Part shown: positions 54,904-61,733 of the stretch, piece after piece
Position numbering within the stretch: position 1 is the stretch's first letter
Layout of the letters: the number at the start of each line of letters is the position of its first letter
NCBI RefSeq assembly: GCF_015355625.1
Contig: NZ_JACLAF010000008.1
Span: forward strand, 62,001-126,000
Length of the DNA: 64,000 nt
Reading direction: 5' to 3'
Source: Tamlana sp. I1
GTDB taxonomy: Bacteria; Bacteroidota; Bacteroidia; Flavobacteriales; Flavobacteriaceae
Translations under genes and position numbers: made by a program
Notes under the pieces: model-generated
Databases searched by the model: none
The model's input: the letters and a program-made list of their open reading frames with translations, nothing else
Told to the model about the DNA's origin: nothing

Positions 54904-54954
54904 ATGTTCTTTATTGAGAAAACAAATGAATTTGACATAGGGCTAAAAAAATAA
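54904..54954 (+). pseudogene. Truncated toxin remnant (HigB/RelE-like, N-terminal 16 codons)
   Basis: The frame from ATG 54904 reads MFFIEKTNEFDIGLKK and stops at TAA 54952. This matches the usual N-terminus of addiction-module killer proteins (xIxKTxEFDxWLKKL), which are about 100 residues long and directly precede this antitoxin type. The remaining ~80 codons are absent; only 10 nt separate the stop from the antitoxin ATG. The position, promoter and operator support a deleted toxin. Confidence 0.65.
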
Positions 54955-54964
54955 ACACATAAAA

Positions 54965-55249
54965 ATGGGAGCTTCAAGATTTGAAATAGCAGATTATTTG
55001 GATAGTAAAGAAATGATTGCAGAATATCTTAATACCGTTTTAGAAGAAGGAAATAATGCAGATATCATAAATGCCATTGGGCATATTGCTAAAGCTATTG
55101 GAATGACAAAAATAGCGGAAGAAACAGGTTTAAGCAGGCCTAGTTTATATAAAGCATTATCTGATGGCGCTAAACCTCAGTTTGCAACAATTATGAAAGT
55201 ATTAAAAGCAATTGGAGGTCAAATTCAAGTGCATCCAACTTCTGTCTGA
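54965..55249 (+). CDS. HigA-type addiction-module antidote (orphan antitoxin)
   Basis: The 94-residue protein matches the COG3636-type antidote family throughout. It has RFEIADYLDSKEMIAEYLN, then a helix-turn-helix (about 50-75, MTKIAEETGLSRPSLYKALS), then PQFATIMKVLKAIGGQIQVHP. Its normal partner toxin lies immediately upstream, and here only 16 codons of it remain. The protein may persist as an autorepressor binding 54881-54896. The last 120 bases before its stop (55126-55245) are repeated exactly at 58172-58291, on the far side of nrdGD. Confidence 0.85.
   Translation: MGASRFEIADYLDSKEMIAEYLNTVLEEGNNADIINAIGHIAKAIGMTKIAEETGLSRPSLYKALSDGAKPQFATIMKVLKAIGGQIQVHPTSV
55126..55245. repeat. 120-bp direct repeat, copy 1 (inside the antitoxin gene)
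   Basis: Identical base for base to 58172-58291 over 120 positions. The two copies bracket the riboswitch-nrdG-nrdD block and differ immediately outside the repeat on both sides. Confidence 0.95.
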
Positions 55250-55382
55250 AGCATTGCTACACAAAGTCATTGTGTTTATTATTGTTTACCAACATTTTAT
55301 TATTGCGGTTAATATCTTGTTGAAAACATAAAATTAATCTTAAAAATTTCAGTTTTTATTTTCACTACTTTTAGCATAGAAT

Positions 55383-55553
55383 TTGGTTCTAAAATTAGGC
55401 GTCGTACTAATTAGGATTAAAAGGGAATTGGGTGTAAATCCTGAACTGTTCCCGCAGCTGTAAGCTCTTAAAAGGTGTTACATTCTTTGGTCACTATTTG
55501 AAAAAATCAAATGGGAAGACGTAATTACTAGAGTAAGTCAGAAGACCTGCCTC
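55383..55553 (+). promoter_or_regulatory. Cobalamin riboswitch controlling nrdG-nrdD
   Basis: Conserved blocks of the adenosylcobalamin aptamer appear in order: GGGAATTGGGTGTAAATCC from 55422, CCCGCAGCTGTAAGC (the B12-box core) at 55451-55465, GTCACT near 55490, GGGAAG at 55513-55518, and AAGTCAGAAGACCTGCC at 55535-55551. The downstream 135 nt up to the nrdG ATG contain two further hairpins that can serve as expression platform. High B12 should switch expression off. Confidence 0.93.
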
Positions 55554-55649
55554 TTTCTAAATCATGTCCAACTTTCGGGAAAAAAGTTGCTGGCACAACA
55601 TCATCCAAATAAAGGATATCTGTACCAATTTGACTATTTATTAATGTTT

Positions 55650-55682
55650 CGATAGAACTTGGTTTTATCGGTAATACTATCG
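55650..55682 (+). promoter_or_regulatory. Hairpin next to the nrdG start codon
   Basis: CGATAG (55650-55655) pairs with CTATCG (55677-55682), ending 4 nt before the ATG at 55687 and so covering the ribosome-binding region. A second stem, CAACTTT/AAAGTTG, lies at about 55569-55589. No U-run follows either, so control is more likely translational than by termination. Confidence 0.5.
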
Positions 55683-55686
55683 TACT

Positions 55687-56139
55687 ATGTATTATCACAA
55701 TATACACATGGCCTTGCAGGAAGTGCCTGGAGAAATAAGTGTGTGTTTTAGTATTAGTGGTTGCCAATTACAATGTGAAGGTTGCCATTCGCCATTTCTA
55801 TGGAAAGCCAAAACTGGTAAAAAATTAACTGAAGCTATTTATTTAGAAATTTTAAATAAATACAAAGGGTTAGCAACCTGTGTCTTATTTATGGGCGGCG
55901 AATGGCACCCCGAAAGGCTTGCATATTATTTAAAAATGGCTCGAAATAAAGGCTATAAAACGTGCCTTTATACAGGAGAAGACGCCATAAATCCTACTGT
56001 TTTGAAAAACTTAACCTGGTTGAAAACAGGGAGTTGGCAGGCAGAATTAGGTGGTCTTGATAGTTCTACAACCAATCAGAAATTTATAGAAGTACAATCC
56101 AATACCCAACTGAATCATTTATTCATTAAAACCCCATAA
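55687..56139 (+). CDS. nrdG: Anaerobic ribonucleoside-triphosphate reductase activating protein
   Basis: NrdG is the radical-SAM enzyme that installs the glycyl radical on NrdD. The iron-sulfur motif is CQLQCEGC (Cx3Cx2C) at about residues 26-33, preceded by VCFSISGC. FMGGEWHPE supplies the SAM-binding Gly-Gly segment. At 150 residues it is a typical minimal NrdG. nrdD starts 5 nt after its stop. Both are downstream of the cobalamin riboswitch. It requires anoxic conditions to act, so the organism appears to grow or survive without oxygen at times. Confidence 0.93.
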   Translation: MYYHNIHMALQEVPGEISVCFSISGCQLQCEGCHSPFLWKAKTGKKLTEAIYLEILNKYKGLATCVLFMGGEWHPERLAYYLKMARNKGYKTCLYTGEDAINPTVLKNLTWLKTGSWQAELGGLDSSTTNQKFIEVQSNTQLNHLFIKTP

Positions 56140-56143
56140 ACTC

Positions 56144-57937
56144 ATGATTAGATTAAGCCAAGAACAAATTGATCAAAAAATTAATTTTATTAATAACTAC
56201 ATCGGAGCTAGCAATGCTGCCGATGGTTCAAAAATGGATGCCAATGCCAATGTGTCTTCAAAAAACGTGGCAACCATGGAGTTTGAACTTAATAAGGATA
56301 TTAATATTCAAGTGAATCGTCAGCTTTTAAAAAATAAGATCGCCGAACTTTTTGGTGAAGACTTATCTAACGAATATGTCAGGCAAATTGAAAGTCATGA
56401 AATATATATACACGATGAAACTTCTCTAAAACCTTATTGTGCCTCTATTAGTATGTACCCTTTTTTATTGGATGGTATGACGAATTTAGGCGGAGAAAGC
56501 AAAGGGCCTAAGCACTTAGAGAGCTTTTGTGGTGAATTTGTAAATTTAGTTTTTGCGGTAAGTTCCCAATTCGCTGGAGCTTTGGCAACTGTTGAATTCT
56601 TGCTGTATTTTGATTATTTCGCAACTAAAGATTATGGTGTTAATTACTTGGAGACCAAAAAACAAACCATCGACAATCACTTACAACACGTAGTTTATGC
56701 CATAAACCAACCCGCAGCAGCTAGAGGTTATCAATCGGTGTTTTGGAATATTTCTTTATATGATGTTGAATATTTTAACAGCATGTTTAAAGATTTTGTT
56801 TTTCCAGACAGGACGCCTGCTTCTTGGGCAGGATTAAAAAAACTGCAAAATTATTTTATGTCTTGGTTTAATAATGAGCGCGAAAAGGCTGTGCTTACAT
56901 TTCCAGTTGTAACGGCTGCCATGCTTGTGAAAAACGGAAAGCCTGTTGATGCAGAGTTTGCAGACATGTGCGCAACCGAGTTAAGTGAGGGCAATTCGTT
57001 TTTTATTTATCAATCTGAAAGTGCCGACAGTTTAGCGTCTTGTTGCCGATTACGTAACGAAATTAGCGATAATACCTTTAGTTATTCACTTGGTGCAGGC
57101 GGTGTTTCAACGGGGTCGATTAATGTGATTACCCTTAATATGAATCGTTTAATTCAGCAAAATAAAAATCTTAAAGAAGAAATTTCTAAAATTCAAAAAT
57201 ATCAAGTAGCCTACAGAGTTTTAATTGAAGACTACAAACAAGCGCATTTATTACCCGTTTACGATGCGGGCTTAATTTCATTAGATAAACAATTTTTAAC
57301 TATTGGAATAAATGGTATGGTTGAAGCTGCTGAAAGCTTAGGTATAAAAGCAGAAAACAGTACTGTATATAAAGAGTTTGTGAAAAAACAGTTGAAAATT
57401 ATTTTTGATGCTAACAAAGAAGCTAAGAAAACCTATGGGTATATGTTTAATACTGAATTTGTTCCTGCTGAAAATTTAGGAGTAAAGAATGCTATGTGGG
57501 ACGCCGAAGATGGTTTGTTTGTACCGAGAGATTGTTACAATTCGTATTTTTATCCTGTTGAAGATCAATCTATAAATCATCTGGATAAAATTATTTTACA
57601 CGGAAAAGAAATCATTCAGTATTTAGATGGCGGCTCGGCACTACATTTAAATTTGGAAGAAGCTCCCAATAAATCTGGATTTTTAAAACTTATTGAAGCT
57701 ACTTCTATGGCAGGTTGTAATTACTTCTGTTTTAATATTAAAATAACCATTTGTAATGTTTGTGAGCATATAGACAAAAAAACACAGCAACAATGTAATC
57801 AATGCGGTTCCAAAAACGTCGATCACGGCACCCGAGTTATTGGGTATTTAAAGCGTGTTTCTAATTTTAGCACACCACGCCAAAAGGAACATGGCTTAAG
57901 GCATTACCATAAAGAACCATCTAAAGTTGTAGCATAA
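56144..57937 (+). CDS. nrdD: Class III anaerobic ribonucleoside-triphosphate reductase
   Basis: NrdD reduces ribonucleoside triphosphates using a glycyl radical. The glycyl site is in RVIGYL (Gly at about 567). It follows a Cys4 zinc site, CNVC-x10-CNQC. Active-site segments include YCASISMYPFLLDG and SLASCCRLRNE, and SYSLGAGGVSTGSINVITLNMNRL is the conserved loop. The protein is 597 residues and lacks the N-terminal ATP-cone found in E. coli NrdD (712), so dATP inhibition through a cone is not expected. It is coupled to nrdG. The region behind it contains fragments of other genes, marking a rearrangement boundary. Confidence 0.95.
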   Translation: MIRLSQEQIDQKINFINNYIGASNAADGSKMDANANVSSKNVATMEFELNKDINIQVNRQLLKNKIAELFGEDLSNEYVRQIESHEIYIHDETSLKPYCASISMYPFLLDGMTNLGGESKGPKHLESFCGEFVNLVFAVSSQFAGALATVEFLLYFDYFATKDYGVNYLETKKQTIDNHLQHVVYAINQPAAARGYQSVFWNISLYDVEYFNSMFKDFVFPDRTPASWAGLKKLQNYFMSWFNNEREKAVLTFPVVTAAMLVKNGKPVDAEFADMCATELSEGNSFFIYQSESADSLASCCRLRNEISDNTFSYSLGAGGVSTGSINVITLNMNRLIQQNKNLKEEISKIQKYQVAYRVLIEDYKQAHLLPVYDAGLISLDKQFLTIGINGMVEAAESLGIKAENSTVYKEFVKKQLKIIFDANKEAKKTYGYMFNTEFVPAENLGVKNAMWDAEDGLFVPRDCYNSYFYPVEDQSINHLDKIILHGKEIIQYLDGGSALHLNLEEAPNKSGFLKLIEATSMAGCNYFCFNIKITICNVCEHIDKKTQQQCNQCGSKNVDHGTRVIGYLKRVSNFSTPRQKEHGLRHYHKEPSKVVA

Positions 57938-57950
57938 AGTTATAATTATA

Positions 57951-57962
57951 AAGTGATCACTT
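57951..57962. repeat. Perfect 12-nt palindrome at the junction behind nrdD
   Basis: AAGTGATCACTT straddles the start of the endonuclease-gene fragment. It may be chance or a recombination-related site. Confidence 0.3.
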
Positions 57963-58077
57963 CTTAAAAATCGCATAAACTGGGAAGTGGTCACTATAAC
58001 CGCCGTTATATTTTGTGCCCACATAGGTTCTAAACGGCTTGCCTTTGTAAGGGCTTATTGAGTGTTTTTAAAAAATC
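57957..58077 (-). pseudogene. 3' fragment of an endonuclease/exonuclease/phosphatase gene
   Basis: These 121 bases align with the 3' end of the intact gene at 59360-59479 with about nine differences, including one 1-nt indel. The minus-strand reading gives the same last 28 residues (GKPFRTYVGTKYNGGYSDHF and onward, ending AIFKK) and the same stop. All three base changes within those codons are synonymous. Upstream of them the frame is shifted, and similarity stops at 58077. It is a broken relic of a copy or ortholog. Confidence 0.9.
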
Positions 58078-58171
58078 AGGTTGAAAATGGAGTATGTTTG
58101 GATAAGTTCATTAAAGGATATTAACTTTATGATTTTTAGAAGTAAAATTTGAAGACATTTTAAAATTGTAT

Positions 58172-58291
58172 AGGTTTAAGCAGGCCTAGTTTATATAAAG
58201 CATTATCTGATGGCGCTAAACCTCAGTTTGCAACAATTATGAAAGTATTAAAAGCAATTGGAGGTCAAATTCAAGTGCATCCAACTTCTGT
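58172..58291. repeat. 120-bp direct repeat, copy 2 (antitoxin fragment)
   Basis: Exact copy of 55126-55245, encoding the C-terminal 40 residues of the antitoxin without its start. The frame runs on past the repeat for a few codons to TAG. The gap 57938-58426 otherwise holds only the endonuclease relic, about 95 nt of AT-rich sequence and the promoter at 58389. Confidence 0.95.
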
Positions 58292-58388
58292 TAGAGTCAA
58301 TTCTCTGCCGTACATCTTGAATTTATAGGTGTCGTAATTAATGAATAATAAAACCTTTCTATTTCTGTATAATTAACCCTTAATATTT

Positions 58389-58396
58389 TATTTTTG
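58389..58396 (+). promoter_or_regulatory. -7 element for the acidic protein gene
   Basis: TATTTTTG matches TAnnTTTG, 31 nt before the ATG at 58427. Confidence 0.45.
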
Positions 58397-58426
58397 ATTA
58401 AACCTTAAGCTTTAAACAATAAAAAT

Positions 58427-59200
58427 ATGAGTAATAAAGTGATTAATTTATTTGGAAACGAATTCGTTCAAAATACAGGTGTAAAATATTCTGAATTATT
58501 AGAGCAGTTTATTACGCCTTTTGCGAAGGAGTTTACAGATGTTGAATACTATGAAGATGTTTTTGAGTTTGCAATAAACGCTTGGAATATGGCTAATATA
58601 CAGGCTGTTATGCCAGAGGACGAACTCGACAAAGCTATGAAAACGGTTGAACAAGAAGGCACAGACTTGTCTTTATTGAAAAAAATGGTAGCTCATAAAA
58701 TTAAAAAGTATAAAGCGTATACTAATTTTATAGTTGATTATGAATTTGTAGATGACAAAACAGGCAAGAATCCTGTGTTGCGTGTGGTGACTCAAGAAAA
58801 GGATACCTATTTAGCGAGCATGTTCAATCAAATGGAAGATGACGATTTGGATATACAAGAGGAATTTGAAGAGAATTATATTAACCGAAGTGCTATTATT
58901 ATAAAGCCCAAACAACCTTTTTTAGATTGGTTTTCTGATTTGAATCCTGAAGATGATTTTGAAGATGAGTTAAAACAAACTAATATTTATTTAATTGATG
59001 AAGACACTGAGGATGTTGAAAAATTTCTTAGAAAGAAATTTGATAAGTTTTTTAAAATGGAATTAGAAGAGTGGCATGATAATAAAAAAGAATGGCCTCA
59101 AAAACGTAACTACAAAATGTTTAATCTTTGGTTTCAAGTTGATGTGTCTGAGATGATTTATGATATCGAAAAACGACCTGTTAAAAAATCAGAATATTGA
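58427..59200 (+). CDS. Acidic cytosolic protein of unknown function
   Basis: The 257-residue protein has no signal peptide or membrane segment. It is strongly acidic (MEDDDLDIQEEFEENY, DEDTEDVEKFLRKKFDKFFKMELEEWHD) with many Trp and Phe residues, and probably helical at the start (YSELLEQFITPFAKEFTDVEYYED). I do not recognise a domain. It lies just outside the repeat-bounded nrdGD block, convergent with the endonuclease gene. Coding bias and length support a genuine gene. Confidence 0.75.
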   Translation: MSNKVINLFGNEFVQNTGVKYSELLEQFITPFAKEFTDVEYYEDVFEFAINAWNMANIQAVMPEDELDKAMKTVEQEGTDLSLLKKMVAHKIKKYKAYTNFIVDYEFVDDKTGKNPVLRVVTQEKDTYLASMFNQMEDDDLDIQEEFEENYINRSAIIIKPKQPFLDWFSDLNPEDDFEDELKQTNIYLIDEDTEDVEKFLRKKFDKFFKMELEEWHDNKKEWPQKRNYKMFNLWFQVDVSEMIYDIEKRPVKKSEY

Positions 59201-59312
59201 ACAAAATGAGCCGTATTTAGCTAAGGGTGATTCGACAGAATTGGTTGAATTTTATAGCGAAAGAATTACAAATTACGTTGAATATTATGTGGGTAGAAAT
59301 CGTAATCAATAA
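59160..59312 (+). CDS. Possible 50-residue ORF overlapping the preceding gene
   Basis: An ATG at 59160, in the +1 frame, runs to TAA at 59310, overlapping the end of the acidic protein gene by 41 nt. The product is polar and acidic (LVEFYSERITNYVEYYVG in the second half) with plausible flavobacterial codon use. It could be a small coupled gene or a relic of a longer frame. No family is recognised. Confidence 0.3.
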   Translation: MISKNDLLKNQNIEQNEPYLAKGDSTELVEFYSERITNYVEYYVGRNRNQ

Positions 59313-59334
59313 TGCCATGAAAAAAGGTGGCATT
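59311..59334. terminator. Hairpin between convergent genes
   Basis: AATGCCA (59311-59317) pairs perfectly with TGGCATT (59328-59334) around an A-rich loop, 26 nt from the stop of the convergent endonuclease gene. The U-run is weak. Confidence 0.5.
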
Positions 59335-59359
59335 TCGGAATAATTGTTACGATTACCAA

Positions 59360-60328
59360 TCACTTCTTAAAAATCGCATAAACGGGGAAGTGGTCACTGT
59401 AACCGCCGTTATATTTTGTGCCCACGTAGGTTCTAAACGGCTTGCCTTTGTATGGGCCGCTGAATGTTTTTAAAAAATCTTCATCAAAAATATTAACGGT
59501 ACTAAATTCATAAGCATTTTCGGAAGCTTTAAAAAAGTTGGTCGAAATTAATATTTGATCAAATAAATCCCATTGACGATTGTAATATGTAGAGCCACGG
59601 TCGTAAGAGCGCAGGGTTTCCATAAGATTATATAAACCAGATGTTTTAACCAATTCTTGAATGCCAGGGTTGTTCGAGTCTTCATTAAAATCGCCCATAA
59701 CTATAACTTTGGCGTTTTCATTGGCAGCTCGCAAATTAGAAATAATCTCGTTAACCTTACTCGCAGCCATAAGGCGTTTGGGTTCCGAGAGTACTTCGCC
59801 TTCGCGTCTAGAGGGCCAATGGTTAACAATAACATGAATTTCTTCACCATCTAAAAGTCCTGTAACTAATAAAATGTCTCTTGTAAAATCTGGTCGCCCA
59901 TCATCATGAAGGAGCTCGAATCTAAAAGGTTCAGAAGCGGTAACTTCAAAAGCATTTTGGTCGTATAGCAGCGCCACATCTATACCGCGTTCGTCTAACG
60001 AGTCGTAATGTACATAGCTGTAATTGTAGTTTTCTAAGTGTTTCGAATGAATTAAATCGGTGAGCACTTTCTCGTTTTCAATTTCGGCAACACCAATTAT
60101 AGCAGGGTTTTTACCTGTTTCACGACGGCCTAAATTTGAAATGGCATAACCCAATTTTCTAAGTTTGTTTTCATAACGTTTTGGTGTCCATCGTCTTTCG
60201 GCAGTGGGCAAAAAATCTTCATCATGCGTATATCGGGCTTTTCGTAAATCGAATAAATTTTCAAGATTATAAAAAGCAATCGCTTGCATGTCGTCGCGAA
60301 CGGGAATATCTTCAAAAGGGTCTGTCAT
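59360..60328 (-). CDS. Endonuclease/exonuclease/phosphatase-family protein, cytosolic paralogue
   Basis: The 322-residue EEP-fold protein has the same motif series as the secreted protein at 48924-49970: FYNLENLFD, IGVAEIENEKV, RGIDVALLYD, VIVNHWPSRREGE, VMGDFNEDSNN and SDHFPVYAIF. It starts without a signal peptide (TDPFEDIPVRDDMQAIAFYN), so it probably acts in the cytosol on nucleic acid or a small phosphodiester. Its 3' end is duplicated as a relic at 57957-58077. hflX is divergent from it. Confidence 0.88.
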   Translation of the reverse strand: MTDPFEDIPVRDDMQAIAFYNLENLFDLRKARYTHDEDFLPTAERRWTPKRYENKLRKLGYAISNLGRRETGKNPAIIGVAEIENEKVLTDLIHSKHLENYNYSYVHYDSLDERGIDVALLYDQNAFEVTASEPFRFELLHDDGRPDFTRDILLVTGLLDGEEIHVIVNHWPSRREGEVLSEPKRLMAASKVNEIISNLRAANENAKVIVMGDFNEDSNNPGIQELVKTSGLYNLMETLRSYDRGSTYYNRQWDLFDQILISTNFFKASENAYEFSTVNIFDEDFLKTFSGPYKGKPFRTYVGTKYNGGYSDHFPVYAIFKK

Positions 60329-60478
60329 AATTCAAAAATAGGATTAATTATTCAAAAATGCAGGCATTCTTAATTTTTGGGATTATGTTTTGCAAATGGT
60401 GTTTTCAGAAGGCAAAAACAACGGAATATTTTATTGTGGTAATAAAATACTTTTTCATTTATAATGCTTGCAATTATG

Positions 60479-60486
60479 TAACTTTG
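60479..60486 (+). promoter_or_regulatory. -7 element of the hflX promoter
   Basis: TAACTTTG matches TAnnTTTG exactly, 18 nt before the ATG at 60505. Confidence 0.5.
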
Positions 60487-60504
60487 TAGTAATATATTAT
60501 TTAT

Positions 60505-61716
60505 ATGATAGAAAAGAAAGATGTTGCTTTAGAACGCGCTGTTTTAATAGGGGTTATTACAAAAGAACAAGATGAAGCTAAATCTAAAGAATATTTAGAT
60601 GAATTGGAGTTTTTAACCTTCACTGCTGGCGGATATGCCGTAAAACGGTTTACTCAAAAAATGGACATGCCCAATCCTAAAACCTTTATAGGTACAGGGA
60701 AAATGGAAGATGTGCGCCAATATATAAAAGATCATGATATTACCACAGCCATTTTTGATGACGAATTATCTGCGGCTCAAGAACGTAATATTAGTAAAAT
60801 TCTCGAGGTTAAAGTTTTAGATAGAACCAATTTAATTTTAGATATTTTCGCCCAACGTGCCCAAACCAGTTATGCTAGAACGCAGGTGGAATTGGCACAA
60901 TGCGAATATTTACTACCTCGATTACGTGGTATGTGGACCCACCTTGAACGCCAAAAAGGGGGTATTGGTATGCGCGGACCTGGAGAAACCGAAATAGAAA
61001 CCGATAGACGTATTGTTCGTGATAAAATTGCCCTATTAAAGGAGCGTATTAAAACCATTGATAGACAAATGGCAGTACAGCGTGGTAACCGCGGAAAAAT
61101 GGTGCGTGTTGCGCTTGTAGGTTACACCAACGTTGGGAAATCAACCTTAATGAACGTGATAAGCAAAAGTGATGTTTTTGCCGAAAACAAACTTTTTGCA
61201 ACTTTAGATACCACGGTTAGAAAAGTGGTGATTCAAAATTTACCGTTTTTATTAAGTGATACGGTTGGGTTTATTCGCAAGTTACCAACCCAATTGGTTG
61301 ATAGTTTTAAAAGTACCTTAGACGAAGTTCGCGAAGCGGATTTATTGCTGCATGTGGTTGATATTTCACACCCTAATTTTGAAGAGCATATTGCTTCGGT
61401 TGAAAAGATTTTAGGTGAAATTAAAAGCGGTGATAAGCCTACCATCATGGTGTTTAATAAGATTGATGCTTATCAAGCCGAACCTATTGATGATGACGAT
61501 TTAGAAACCGAACGTACCGAAAGACACTATACTTTAGAGGAGTGGAAAAGTACTTGGATGAGCAAAGTAGGAAACAATGCTTTGTTTATTTCTGCATTAA
61601 ATAAGCAAAACTTAGAAGATTTTAAAAAACGTGTGTATGATGAAGTTCGAGAAATTCATGTAACGCGTTTTCCATACAACCAGTTTCTTTATCCAGATTA
61701 CGAAGACGAATTATAG
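60505..61716 (+). CDS. hflX: Ribosome-associated GTPase HflX
   Basis: HflX binds the 50S subunit and splits stalled or stressed ribosomes. The N-terminal HflX domain (about 1-190) has the family stretch GPGETEIETDRR and the coiled linker. The GTPase domain (about 195-370) has G1 GYTNVGKST, G3 DTVGFIRKLP and G4 NKID. The 403-residue length is normal. Its stop is 17 nt before the penicillin-binding-protein gene, so the two form an operon. Confidence 0.96.
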   Translation: MIEKKDVALERAVLIGVITKEQDEAKSKEYLDELEFLTFTAGGYAVKRFTQKMDMPNPKTFIGTGKMEDVRQYIKDHDITTAIFDDELSAAQERNISKILEVKVLDRTNLILDIFAQRAQTSYARTQVELAQCEYLLPRLRGMWTHLERQKGGIGMRGPGETEIETDRRIVRDKIALLKERIKTIDRQMAVQRGNRGKMVRVALVGYTNVGKSTLMNVISKSDVFAENKLFATLDTTVRKVVIQNLPFLLSDTVGFIRKLPTQLVDSFKSTLDEVREADLLLHVVDISHPNFEEHIASVEKILGEIKSGDKPTIMVFNKIDAYQAEPIDDDDLETERTERHYTLEEWKSTWMSKVGNNALFISALNKQNLEDFKKRVYDEVREIHVTRFPYNQFLYPDYEDEL

Positions 61717-61733
61717 TTTGTAAATTTGTTCTT

